A stretch of 64,000 nucleotides of DNA from Numida meleagris. Its lineage: Eukaryota; Chordata; Aves; Galliformes; Numididae. The notes under the pieces were generated by a model. That model saw only the letters and a list, made by a program, of their open reading frames with translations, was not told the DNA's origin and did no database searches. The stretch covers positions 42,024,798 to 42,088,797 of the forward strand of contig NC_034410.1 in NCBI RefSeq assembly GCF_002078875.1, read 5' to 3'. This document shows, one piece after another, positions 51,625 to 64,000 of the stretch; the first letter of the stretch is position 1; each line of letters opens with the position of its first letter. A program made the translations under genes and the position numbers.

Positions 51625-51808
51625 AGCTGTTGGCACAGAAACAGGCTGCCTGAAGGACATGTGGGTGCCCCATCCCTGGAGGCACTCAAGGCCAGGTTGG
51701 ATAGGTCCTGGGCAGCCTGATCCATGGGTGGCAGCCCTGCCCATGGCAGGGGATTGGGGCTGAGTGAGCTTTATGGTCCCTTCCAACTCTAGCCGTTCCA
51801 TGATTCTA
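51625..51808 (+). repeat. CR1 LINE 3' end
   Basis: GGCACAGAAACAGGCTGCCT, CATCCCTGGAGGCACTCAAG, GGTTGGATAGGTCCTGGGCA and GTCCCTTCCAACTCTAGCCG end in CCATGATTCT, the CR1 terminal octamer. It is well preserved and 5'-truncated, and lies about 280 bp after the solo LTR. The overlapping 82- and 61-codon frames are parts of this repeat. Confidence 0.93.
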
Positions 51809-54394
51809 ACAGCTTACATCTTAGGAAGAGGAATTGTGCACACACCTGCAGAAAACACCTTTGCCAGGTGTGCTTTACATCTCTGCTAAAGGGCTCTGCT
51901 GTCCTAGTTGCAGCGCATTAGTTCCATAGGTATAGACAAAGCTGTGAATTTTACTTTGATTTCGCAAAAAATAAAAAATAAAAAGGGAGGGGGGTGGTTG
52001 TGGACTAAGTCCCGAAGAAAGTTTAGTCAATGCTGGAAAAAAGAAATTCAAAAGGATAAAGAGATAAAATCAGCTCTATTCAAACTGTAATGAAAATCTG
52101 GATTAGGTCTTTATATAGGAAGACAGAATTTAGCACCTTCTCTCTCAAAGCACTGCTGAGTATAAATGAGATCCAACTGTAAAAGGTTCAGCCAGGTCAC
52201 ATTTTGAATTTAAATTGATCTTGTTTGGTTGGCTTTAATAATAATTGTCTCTGAGGTATTCTGGAAAGATATTACCTAAAAGAACTCATATGCATTCACT
52301 CCCTTATCATTCTACTTCTGCAATTTTCATAAAGGAAAGTCACTTGCAAAATTGATGCTGTGTAACTTCTCTGCTCAGCTTTCACAGTATATGCTCCCCA
52401 ACAGCCTTCAAGCACCTGAATCACAGATTATGTACAAACGAGAAAATAACCATAGCTGTCGCTTCCTAAGATTCCGTTAAGACTGAAGTCCAAAACCAAA
52501 CTAGAAAACCCATATAAGTGTCAATAAGCCTCTGACTAAGACCCCATTAAGCCAAGCTTCTGAAGTTGCATTGTAGAGACTCTCTCCTCACCAAGAAGTC
52601 AGTCACATGCTCAGCTATACAGGTAAGCCCAAGTAATAACACATTTAAAAGTCCAAATGAAATAATAGTTCAGTAGAATGAAATCAGTGGAGTATAAAAC
52701 TGGCATGTAAATCTTAATTCGTATCAAAGCATTTTATTATATATAGCTGATTATCTGAAGTAGATTTATCTTCTAAACACAGCATGCCTTGTAATGTTTT
52801 TTTACATGCAGCTCATTTAAGCAATAGCTATGAAAATTCCTATTTCTATTAATATCATTAGCAATGAGTGAAATAGTTAAAAATCTGTATTATATAAACT
52901 AAAGGTATTATTATTCCAATTGAAATGAAATCAGTTTCATAATTTCATAATTCTTTGCAAGGTTTTTCCCTCAAGTAACCTCCACCATAACAACCCGTTG
53001 AAACAGCCCTTGTGGAGATGCCATAAATCTAACAAGGTACAAAGCTACAGCACACTCTGAATGAGATCTCTGATCCTAGACAAAAGCCTCTGAAATATTT
53101 CCAGAGTGTGAATTTAGGCTAGATGTGCAGAGCTGATGCCCAGTTTTCTCTGAGCTCTTCTCCTAAGTCAAATCAAATCAATCAAAAAAGTTTATCTGGA
53201 ATCAGAGATTTGATTCAGGCACGACTGAGCACCTGCCTGAACCCTGTTACAAACTACATTATTTTTTAATAAATGAAAGATGAAATATTTATTCCATCTT
53301 TTCCTAGAGCTGTCAGTTGCACCAAATACTTGCTGGATGACCCAAAGCTCAAAGAGATGGCGACATCATATTCTCAGACCTGAGGGGAAAAGGCAGGAAG
53401 GTGGAACCACACAAAATACAGTCTTACCACAGAAATAAGGCTCAAAAATGCCTGGACGGTGTTTTCAAGCAAATGGATTGCAAACGTTATTCTGTGTGGC
53501 AACTGGTGTTCCATTAGAGTCTAATAAAACCAGCTCAGAGAAGCTTCTGCCTCACAACACAGAGGCTCTCCAAGCTGGTACTTGTATTGTTCAATAATTT
53601 AAATACTGTATTAGCACATTTAGTGGCTGTTCCCCAGCTGGTAGCAAGCCATAGATTACTGGTGATGCTCAGGTAGCTTTGCGTTAAGCCAACAAAACCA
53701 CAGCACAAGAAGTGATTCAGAGCCCCTACATAACCAAATACAGCATATCTAAAAAGCCAGACCTCTTGACTTAGAGTCTCAACGGTTACCTTGGTTTAGA
53801 GATCCCAGTATCAGGCACAGGAGCTTTTTACTTCAGCAGTGCCTGGAGAAGCTCTGGAGAGCAATAACCTGCACAGAGATTGATTTTCACAAACTCTCCC
53901 AGCGTGGTGTCCTACCAGTTCTGCTTCCCCTCTGCTTCAGGTGGTGGAGCTCAAGCTGAGACAAGCTGGGGAAAGCCAGGTCCCATTTGAGCAGCAGAGT
54001 GCAAATCTGACCTCAAAGGAGGGAGCAACACTGACTGGGCTTCACAACGGAGAGATCTGAGGATGGGTCTCAGTTGCTAGAGCATGCTAAAGTTTCTGCC
54101 ATTTCTTGTGGATTAGAGCTACCGATGAATCAGAAGAGATGAATAGGACTGAAAAATGGCTCTTGTTTACATTGGAAAGAACATGCAGTACTGAGACCCT
54201 CCTCTTCAAGTGGAAATCCACTCTGAAATAGTGATGAATGTATCAACTCAAATCCAAAATCCAAAGCATCATGCTGATGCTAGGGAGGTTTATTGGCTTA
54301 GGTAGCAATATCACTACGTGATCCAATCTGCCGTAAAGCCAGATGTCCCCCTATTATGGATTAGTAGGACAGAGCTAGCAGCAGCTGCAGTGTA

Positions 54395-54540
54395 CCAGAA
54401 GACAGGGAAATCGAGAAAATTATCCCAGGTCTTACAGATAGCTAGTGGCAAAAATCAGAGCAGAAGCCAAATCCCACTGGAGAGCCATTCCCTTAAGTGT
54501 ACCTTCCTCCAAGATACTATTGAAATCAATCTAGTATGAC
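54395..54540 (-). repeat. MIR/amniote core-SINE-like remnant
   Basis: CCAGGTCTTACAGATAGCTA, GTGGCAAAAATCAGAGCAGA and GCCAAATCCCACTGGAGAGC follow the order of an antisense MIR-type SINE (AAGGTCACACAGCTAGT..GGCAGAG..GAACCCA). The 3' part resembles the lineage-specific tail TGCCTTAACCA. It is strongly diverged, as expected for an element predating birds. Confidence 0.45.
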
Positions 54541-57523
54541 TCTCACAAGGAGAGAGGCATTACTCAGTAGCAGCTGCAGAACTCTAGGAAGAGTTAATAA
54601 ACACACTGATCAGTACCTATTTCGCACACAGATGATGAGATAGAGTATCAGGAAACATTTGGAGAAGTCAGAAACAGCTACAAAAAGGTTCTCAAAGTAT
54701 CTCTGGTTACAGCAATGTTTGGGAAGAGCAAAAACAGCAAGAAGAAAGCAATCCAGAAAAAGCTGGAAGATCCTGCGGATGGGGAAGCTGGGACATCTCT
54801 GAATTTCATAGTATAAATCAAGTAGGATGAGGAAAGGTTCAGCATAGTGACTTTACACTGGGAATTGCATATCTATTACACTTGGAATACAATTGAAAAA
54901 ACAAACAAAACGTTCTATCCTCCTGAAGTTTCTTTAGAAACCAGGCATACTGCCAGCCAGGACACTTCAGAGCTAAAGATCTCCAGGTAAAGACCTACCA
55001 TCCTCACTCATAACTCCAAAGTTGTCTGGGATTTCCAAGGTCCAAAGCTCTTGGCAAATCCCTTCTAAGGAAAATTTCAACCTGAGACGTAACTTTTTAA
55101 TGTGATTCATAACTCGTTCCAGTTTAGAAATTTGAAAAGCTTCACTGAAACACAACTGGTATTCTGAGCCCCACCGGCCTAATTCCAGGCACCCCTTAGA
55201 GCATCATTACTCTCAAAGCTGTGCTCTTGTACCACAGTTTATACAATGCTTAGAGCATTGCACTGCACACAAGGAAACCCACCACCATACAAAGCTACAT
55301 GACACCCCTGAGAGAGAGGTTGTTTACTTGCAGCATTCTTTTTAATCAAATACTTCAGAGATAAGGCTGCCAAGCTGTAGCACGAGGGTAAGGGAGGAAA
55401 AAACGGGCAAAAAAAAATTGTACATGGTTGCACGACCTGTAATTGTTGCATAACTTGGCCCCTCTGCACCACTTTTCACACAAAGGTTTCCCTTTACCAA
55501 CATAAATTAGCAGGATTTACTCTTGGTTTTAAATGTACAAAACTGGAAGGAAATTAGCAGACTTTAATGTAATTTTAATTGCATTAATATGCAATAAAAG
55601 CATGCTCTTGGCAGAAAATGCTATAACTATACTACTTACAGGTTTAAATATTAAATACATCTCTCTTCTTCAGAGTTCCTCTTCTAATCACACATTTTAT
55701 TTTCTACCATATATTTGTCTTCCTAAAAGCATTTTGGAAACTAATGACAACTTTCAGGTTGGCTGGATTCCGTTCTTTTTAACACAGCCAAGGGAGATTT
55801 AATTTGAAATCTGACATCACCTTAAAATATAGATATGATCAGGGCATATTTATAGCATATATTCATCTTGATCATTGAAAGGAGTTAGATACATTGGTGC
55901 AGGTTTTAGGCATATTAAAGCATAAAAAAAAAAAACTATCAATCTGCAAATGCATCTAAATCCCCTGTGTCTAGAGAAACAAGATTAACAGATCAAATTA
56001 AGGAACTAAAGTACAGATTTTGTAGCCAATTATCAAAGCCAGCAACTCCTTGAAATCCAAAGTTCCTGGAGCTCCCTGTGGGAGTGGATGTTGTGCCCTA
56101 CTGTTCAGCTTCTGCAACCACTCCTTGCAATGACAAAACTTAGAGATAGTCAAGGCCGGCCTTGCTAGATACGTGGTCGGTAAGCATCTGAACAGCTGGC
56201 AACTCTAAGTAGATATAGGAGTCACCACGCAAAAGCAGAGCCTGTGTAGAGGGACAGCAACAGGAGTGTGAAGGAAGCTGCCCTGAATGGCTAGGAGGCA
56301 TAAAACTGGGTTTTGCTTTGGTGGCACTCTGTAGGCTTACTGCCAGAGAACAACACTGAAACCCAGAAAGCCTGCGTGCCCGTGGAAACACTGACATCAT
56401 GAGCTCAAGAGGGAAGAGGAGCTTTTTTCCTAGATTAACAATAGAGAACAGACTTTGGGAATCTGAAAGAAGTACAATATCTGCTACTGTACTATTCCCA
56501 GTGAGTCTCATGAAAGTAAATTTTGGCATACATTTTTTTTCCCTCACAGAAATAAGAGAAAATATGTGATTCTTTCATAGTTTTTTTTTTTTTTCCCAGA
56601 AAAACAGATACCAACAATACATGGCCTTAGATGTGCAATAACAAAGGACCACAATGCAGTCTGTGCAAGGCAAGAGAGGTGGCAATAATAAGCAACAAGA
56701 AATCCTGAGACTGGCAGGGTGAGAATCCAGTTCTATGTTAACTATTTTAGCCAAATCAAACTGGATTTGGAGACAAAGGTGCTCCTTACTGGTTACAAAG
56801 CAGCATAAAGGTTGGGCTATTAACAAGACAACCAGATTGGTAGGGGGTTGTAGGGTCTTTTCCTCACTTTCTGGAAGGTGGATATAGCTTCTTTGTCTGA
56901 GCAAAACAGAACACTGTATTTGTCAGGAGATTATGAGTTATCAGTAGAACCATACCAGTGCCCTCATCATGCTTAATCTCAATATCATACACAGCCTTAC
57001 TTAAGTTTCATCTCCCCAGTCCTGTTCTCCTTGCAACAAGTGGTTGAAACATCCTCTGCACCAACTCACAAAAGAAAGCTGTAATGCCTCCCATGTTACA
57101 CTTCCTCCTTAATAAGAACCTTCATAATGAAGCACGCTGTTGTTACAGTGTTTGTTCTTCCTTGTTACTATTCCTACATCTGGTTCTGCCTCATCTTTGT
57201 CATTCAAAGAACAGAAAGCATATTAGTCTGTGTCCAAAAGAGTAGAGAAAGTATAGCATATCGTTAACATTTAAAACTGTTAATACAGCAATAGTTGTTA
57301 AAGAAAATCATTTTTAATGCCAGATTTACAAAGAACAACAATGTAACCAAATCCAGAAACTGGATGAGCTCAATTCCAAGTACCATCACAGGCAGTGATA
57401 ACAGAAACGATCAGAAATTCTCACAGAAAAGCAGAGAGTGAAGTAAGCACAGTCAACAAAAGCAGATTAGCAAAACCTTTTCTTTCTTGAATCTCATTTT
57501 TCCTTTTGATGGGAAACCATGGT

Positions 57524-57554
57524 GGGGGGCGGAGGGTTGGGGGGGGGAAGTGGG
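57524..57554 (+). other. G-quadruplex-type G cluster
   Basis: Four G runs of 6, 3, 9 and 3 bases are separated by short spacers (CGGA, TT, AAGT), which fits the G3+N1-7 pattern. The G-rich strand is the CPNE4 template strand. The surrounding intron is AT-rich, so the cluster stands out. Confidence 0.7.
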
Positions 57555-60500
57555 AAGTAAGGACCAGCTGGTTGGTAGCTATTATGAATTGCTGGTTCAA
57601 ACTCCTTCATAAGTTGCTACACAGTTACTAGCTTCTTTCCTCTTGAAGAAAACCTTAAAGACTTTTTTTTAAGTGAGAACTCACAAACATTCTTCAAAAT
57701 TTTTCATATGTTACTACTTCCTTCCTGTCATTTTTATCCCCATCGTTGTCAACATTTTAGCCTGCCAGAAAAAGAAAAAAAGGAATCTGGATTTGGTATA
57801 TTTAAGTTTCTTTGCAAGTATAAAACAAATTCAGAATTACCTTAACTGCCAAAGAAAATAAAACCACTAATACTGCTGCTCTCTTGCATCCATTGCATAT
57901 TGCCGAGAGATCTGGATTTAGACAATCTCTCATTCTCTCTCTCCAACGTTTCTGTTATTTCCTCAGCTGAAGTTCACATAACACCAGTTACTTAGATACC
58001 TGATATTGCAGTTGTCTATTTTAGAAGTAGGAAAGTGAAGGTTCTTGGCCTTAGGAAAACTGGTGCAAAAAGTGTACTATCGCCACCGGATGCAAAGGCA
58101 GAAGAGATCTCATTAATTTCAAGAAGATATACACCATTGGACAGAGTGTGAAAGAATGAATGAGGCTGTATAAAAAAGAAAAAGACAGGTACTAATGCAA
58201 CTTCCTCTTTATGAGGTTTTCTGTTACAAAAGCACGGCTCAGCTAATTGCTCCTAGAAAACAGAATATACTGGAGATGAATGAGAGAACACCAGTGATTA
58301 AACACCTCTCCCTTATTAGTTAACAACTAAAATCAACTGAATGTTACTGTTGTTCAGCTTTCGCAATATCTTTCTACAGATGTTTATCAGACAGAAGCAG
58401 CGATTCATTTCTTTTACCCAGAAAGATAACTCACCAAAGTTAAAGATACTAGTACTCATCCTAGAATGCTGTGTATTTTCTAAAAATGATAAATCTATTC
58501 ATCTAAGCACCATACTCTCTTCTATGGAGAATTTAGAAAGGCTAAATAAAGACAGTAAGGATTCTCACTATCCTTTCCATCTGTACTTGTTATTAACATG
58601 ACTTTTAATTGAAGATAAATGTACCTATAGAATTGGAAAACAGTGTCTCCTTTGAATTTTTCTATTTGGCATCAAGTACACAAGATCAGGCCCTGTAAGC
58701 ATGAGACAGCTAGGTGTAAAGCTGGATGATCCCCAGAAATTGTAATGCAAACATCACTTAAGCATGTGTTTTATAACAAAAACTGCTTGTATTCAGAATC
58801 AGCTGTTTTAATTCTATCACAAAAGACAATTTCACAGAGCCCATCACCAAGGTCTATGTAAGGATGTTCAGGGAAGTAATGGTGACTCTTGCAGAGACAG
58901 GAAACTCTGCATAAGCTAAAGCATTTCTAATGGTTTGCCGGCAGAGATGAGTGGTTTAGAGAACCCAGAAGTGGACTACTGCTCAGGACAGCGCTAAAGA
59001 ATGTGCTCAGCAGAAACAGATCTTTTTCCTAAAGACAGACCCCAAAGCCACAAACAGTTGAGAGCCTAAGTCCCCCCAAAATTAGGATCTGGGTTTCTAA
59101 GCATTCCTGCCAGGGGCTCGTTTATGAAGCTACCGAAGAGCTAAAGGAGCTCAGTGCAATGCCAGAATTGCACAACAGTCGCACTGCAGACATCCCAAGC
59201 TGACATCTATAAACCAGTGGCAATTAACTTAGCTGCCCTTACTGCAACAGAGCAAGGACTGCTGAACATCAGGGCCAAACTGCTCTCTAAGTGATCACCA
59301 CAGTCCTGTTTTGCCTCAGAATAAAAACGTATGTTGCCCTATTTAGCTATATGCCCATTTAAACTTTTTTTTTTTACTTTAGAAGTAAAATGTCTGTACT
59401 CCTTGAACATAAATATTCATAAAACAAAGAGCTTATTTTAAGACTATATTTAAAACTACAAATTTTGTTAAAGTAGGAAGCAATTATAAACCTTCAGAAA
59501 AAGCGTAACAAAATATTATGTATTTAATAGACCCCATCTGGTTTCAAAAGAATGTATATATGGTATTAAAAAAAGATACTTTCTCCCTCAGGAGTGCCAA
59601 ACACCGGTCTTCATGAATATGTATAATTAGATGTTCTTTGTGAGTGAGAAGTAGTAATTAATTCAGTGTTAAACATCACAACCTATTACTTGAACTCCAT
59701 GGCAACCAACGCTGCTGAAAGAGAAAATGAAATTTCAAAGCCTATTTTTAAATTATTACAGTTACGCATTTCCCAAAGTTTCAAAGAAAGCTTGTATTAT
59801 TCTGGACCATAGACAATTACTTTGTCTAATCGGTAGAAGATTGAAGAGGCAACTATTGAGCTTTGTTTTCATTTTTTAAAAGGCTCAATGGCAATGAATG
59901 ACTGCTTCCATGACATCCAGGGGGCTGAAGGCACAGTAGAGGAAAGGTTGCCAACACTTACAGTCGTTATGTTACAGCCCCAGGGATGCAGACTCAGTGA
60001 TTTTCATAATTTCAGACCTGTTGCTCTGACTGACTGGGTCATCACTTGCACATTTATGTTTCTGATATTAATACTCTAACCGGCTTTAACCCTTGAACTC
60101 ACTAAGGATAAGATAGGCTGGGGAAAGCTACTGAGGATCGGCATATCTCCAAAATCTGAACACCTTGATTTAAATGTGGACATTTCTACCTTTGCATTTT
60201 TTTATCCTACCATAACAGTAACAACAGGAGACAATCTTTGACTTAGGAAAGGGGGAAAAGCAAAAGAAAAACCAATAGCATTCAGAAAGACAAACTGCAG
60301 TACACCAGAGAACTGGCTGCAGATCCTAGGAATGCCCGTCTGAAGGAAAAGAGTAGAAGAGAAAGACACCTCCTTAGAGGAACAATAGCAGTGTCACAAA
60401 CAGATATCATACCATGGGTGGAGGTAAGTTAGGATACATACAGATGGATCTGACTGCACCTTGAGCACAAGTATGGTACGAGCTGGTACTTCCACAGTCA

Positions 60501-60789
60501 GGAAAGACAAGACCATAATGAGATGCAATTAACAAAGACCATGAAGAATAACAGGAAACTGTCCTGTAAGTATTTCAGTAAGAGAAAACAAACAAACAAC
60601 AAAAGCGTCTGTCTACTGGAAAAAAAAATGGATCCTGCTTAGGATAGTCAGCCGGAAAGCTGGAATTTGGAATGTCTTTTTTTGCATCATTATTTCAGTA
60701 AACATTATCAGTTCTCATAATTAATACCAGCAATAGATGGTGAGGCATCACCAATCAGGAAAGAAAAGGATTAGAGTATCTTGGTTAGT

Positions 60790-62150
60790 CAGGAATGTTC
60801 AGTTTGGTCTGACTGTTCCTGAAGAACTGCCTGATGAGCTGTTGGCATTTATTTTGGAGGTCCCTGAAATACAGTGAGTTACCAGAGACTGCAAAATGGT
60901 AAACAATAAAAAGGAGGAGACACCCAACAGCTTAGCTTCAATTCCCTGTACAGTAAGAGAACAAATAATCAAACTACTGGTAAATAGCTAGGAAAAAAAT
61001 AAAGATGAATAACAGAGAGCACAGATTTGTCAAGAAAAAGCACCATCAAACCAATCTAATTTCCTTTTATGACAGGATAAAAGCCTTCAGGGAGAGAGGA
61101 AAAACAGCAGTTGTCATATTGCTTTACTTAAGTTTATTTCATGAGAAATTCTCTCAAACAAGGTGGAAATATTAGGAGGCTCCAGAAATGGTTGGAAAAG
61201 GGTATGCAGGAAAAAAAAAAAACACAACCACAAATGGCTCAACATAATTTAAGGAAGATGCAAGCATTCAGTGATATTGCACAGGGAAGTGTCCTAGGTG
61301 TGGCATTCTCGAATATTTTTTTTTTGATGAACTGAATCATAGAATATCCTGAATTGGTAGGGATATGTGAAGTTTATTAAGTCCAGAATGACACAAAACA
61401 AGTTTGTTAAACAGATCTCAGCTGGGAGGGACTTACAGTGTTTTAGAGAGCAGGACTAGCACTCACACTGACTTGGCAAACTGGAGAATAGGCTGAAAAT
61501 AGACATTGCACGTGCTACCTTCTGAGCAGTATGAAGTTCTATACCTCAGAAGAAACGTCCAGAGATATCAGTGCAAACTAGGGAATAGTTGGTTGGGCAG
61601 AACCCAATGTGTAGATTAGCACTGAAAAAAATGCCAGCTGGTCCATCATGCTGTTGGGAAGAAGACGATCACTTTATTGCAGCTTATAAGGAGAGAGTAA
61701 AGCTTGTGAAATGCCCAAACTAAATGTTTCCATTTCACTGAAGTACTGTTCAGAACAGGTATGATCACCTGAAGCATGTCCATAGGCAGAGTAGTAAAGA
61801 ACAATCATAAGTTTGGAAAATAAGACTTACGAAGAGAGACCGAACAAACAGGGTGTGCTGTCCTGAAAAGACTGACAAAAATAAGCAAACTGCTGCTTCA
61901 AAAAAGGAGGGAAAAGTCTGTTATTCAAGAGTAGGGGATTTAAGTGATAAAAACTGGAAAATGCAAAACTAAGATCTATAGATGGAATAGAAAGTATAAT
62001 GCAACAAGTTGAAAGAATAACACAACACTAGAACAGGGGAAGCTCTAGAAGCATCATCACTGGAGGTCTCCAAGATGAGGCCAAACTTGAATCCAATTTT
62101 AGGGCATGAAAGAAGGACGAGGTCCTAGCCCTTCCCAATTCTTGGAAGGA
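60790..62150 (+). pseudogene. Ancient CR1/L3-type LINE ORF2 relic
   Basis: A reverse-transcriptase region is traceable across broken frames. AGCTTAGCTTCAATTCCCTG (about 60930) and CACAGATTTGTCAAGAAAAA (about 61021) match the HGF.KG-coding segment. CAATCTAATTTCCTTTTATG follows. A frame at 61141-61335 retains the RT motif AQGSVLGVAFSNIFF (normally PQGSVLGP.LFNIF). Further on, AATAGGCTGAAAATAGA and CTGGAGGTCTCCAAGATGAG continue in the expected order. The catalytic FADD box is not recognisable. A younger CR1 tail interrupts the element at about 61335. Confidence 0.6.
61335..61400 (-). repeat. CR1 3' tail nested in the older LINE
   Basis: AATCATAGAATATCCTGAAT and TTGGTAGGGATATGTGAAGT are the antisense CR1 3' terminus (normally ATAGAATATCCTGAGTTGGAAGGG). 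The orientation is opposite to the surrounding LINE relic and it falls exactly where the RT frame is lost. About 65 bp is recognisable and the inner boundary is fuzzy. Confidence 0.65.
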
Positions 62151-63656
62151 TAGACAAAGGATCCTTTAAAAGGAATAATACTGAATCCTGAGGAATCCAG
62201 TGAGAAGCCAAATCTACATGACCTGTTGAAACTAGTGTCAGTGCAAAATAAAGATATGTCTCAGCCCTTACCAGAACATAAAAGGAACAGACAAAATGAT
62301 ATTGCACAAAGAAGTTCTTTCTTTAACACAGACCTAAGGCTAAGCCTGACAGTCCCAGGAAACTTAGTGATGCCTGCTGCTATAGTCAAAGCACGTTTTG
62401 TGTGTCAAAGATTGCCAGATTTGGTTGCAATGAAGAATCGGACAGTCAGAGAGAGGACTTTCATTAGACAAAGGCAACAGGTGAGCATCTGAATGAGTAA
62501 AATGCTGTTACTGGGGAGCTCACACCATCTACTGGATTGCTGATCCTGCTTCTTAAACAAGCACTGCCCACAGAGGCAGCATCTCTTGTCTGCACTCACC
62601 TGAGTCAATGTACTCCCAGCCCAAAAAGTCTGGTCTTAGGTTTTAGATCAAATTCTCATCGCACTTCTGTTCTTTCTACAATATTTCACAATGAATTTTA
62701 AAGATAATTTTCCCTTTCATGTCACAATCATTTTCTCAAAGAATAAAAGGCATCTGATAATTGGACAGAAGTCTGAGTTCCCCCAGCAGGATCCTCAGAA
62801 TTCCTCATGTCCCCTGTACTGGATGCGATAAGAAATCACAGAGCAAGGCAAAATTTCTGCCAACTTCCATCTCAAGCAGATCTAAGAATAACAAGTTGCA
62901 GCAGTTAGTCAGGTATTTGCATTCTGCTCAGAAGTGAGACTTCATAAATAAATTTTTGGTTTAATACAGTGAGTGGTAAGCATTGTTTCTTTTTTCTTTT
63001 TTTTTCCCCCCAAGATGAAGCCATTTGGAGAACCTGGGTTTCAAAGTAATTACATTATGGATGCACTTCATATACTAGTGAAACAACAGAGCATACTGAT
63101 CTGCAACTTACTGACAACTCCAAGGCTTTTCTTCATCAGATGAGAGACAGTCTAGCTCCCCTGACTGCAGGGGAGCTATGTAAGTTTACTCCAGCTGATA
63201 ATTTGCACTCACATTTTCATTAGACTATGGAGTAAAGGAATCTCCAAAGTCTTTATGGGAGTAATCAATCAACCAGAGAGCACACTTGCTGCAAATGCTA
63301 AAACACTGCAGGGGTTGATACTGCATGGAAAAGGAGCAAGCAAAACACTCATCCACATATGCTATTTATGCCATGACCAGCAGTTTTTATGCTTTTGCTT
63401 TTGCACCTAATCTTTTTTTTCTGCAGAGTTTATAACTCTGACATCATCATGAGTAGACATCATCTCCTAAGAGGTTAATTTCTGGGTGATTAATCCCACT
63501 GAAATTACATTCATATAAATGAAATTTGAAATGCATTGTATCTACTGGGAGATAACATTACAATTTACCATCCAAAATTTCATTCACTGTTACTCACTGA
63601 GGTATGTTAGGGGAAAATAAACAATACCACCATCATCCAACTGTTTAAACAGATTT

Positions 63657-63673
63657 AAAAAAAAAAAAAAAAA
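63657..63673. repeat. 17-base A homopolymer
   Basis: This is a plain A run. Similar runs occur at 1022-1040 (19 A), 38115-38131 (17 A), 42774-42786 (13 A) and 56581-56594 (14 T). None is joined to a recognisable retrogene. Confidence 0.9.
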
Positions 63674-64000
63674 GAGGAAAGGCAAGCCACGGAGGATGCT
63701 CCAGGGAAGACTCTAACACTGCCAGCAATGCTGGGGACAGACAAGCACGACAGTATAAAGACATTGTCAGGCGAAGCACACTTAAATCAATAGGATAGTT
63801 CAAGAAGATTTTAACACCACTGCTTCTGATGCCAATACTTCCATTCCTGTGAGCGGTTAAATAATAAAGACCGTATGTCTTTGAAAAGTATGAATAAGAA
63901 AGCCTTAAGTAGATAACTGGTGCAAAAGTGCTGCAAGAAGCACACATGCTGGTTTGAGAGTGACACTCCAAGGGAATATGCATTATTTTCATAGTCCCTA

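Overview
The window is vertebrate nuclear DNA, almost certainly from a bird. Its recognisable repeats are mostly CR1 LINE fragments on both strands, with the avian 3' octamer ends, plus an avian-type solo LTR. There is no L1 or Alu. The sequence is AT-rich with few CpGs, and coding DNA occurs only as short exons with GT..AG borders. I cannot name the species.

One gene is visible: part of copine-4 (CPNE4) on the minus strand, transcribed from high to low coordinates. Five consecutive internal coding exons can be placed to the base: 24150-23971, 13582-13511, 10234-10160, 4685-4602 and 3701-3612. Together they give 167 in-frame codons without a stop. They cover most of the C2A domain, the linker, and the first two thirds of the C2B domain. 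The start-codon exon, the rest of C2B and the whole vWA-like copine domain are outside the window. The initiator exon must lie beyond 64000 and the downstream exons before position 1.

Layout: 1-3611 is intron after the last visible exon. 3612-24150 holds the five exons and four introns (about 0.9, 5.5, 3.3 and 10.4 kb). 24151-64000 is one intron stretch of at least 39.8 kb with no coding exon that I can find. It contains CR1 fragments (about 40.1, 43.4, 49.4, 51.7 and 61.3 kb), a solo LTR (50.8-51.35 kb), a MIR-like SINE remnant (54.4 kb) and an old CR1-type LINE body with a later CR1 tail inside it (60.8-62.15 kb). It also has homopolymer and microsatellite tracts and a G-quadruplex-type G cluster (57.5 kb). 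Older repeat remnants lie in the introns near 11.1-11.5, 12.2 and 15.0-15.7 kb.

I found no second gene, RNA gene, CRISPR array or CpG island, and nothing that looks like a new biological system. The many short open frames are chance frames in intron sequence. The points most worth checking are the crossing inverted repeat of TAAT-type motifs just downstream of exon 10160-10234, a perfect 10-bp hairpin at 41.93 kb, the TAAT-rich block at 35.2-35.5 kb, the two retroviral LTR-type sequences, and the nested LINE.
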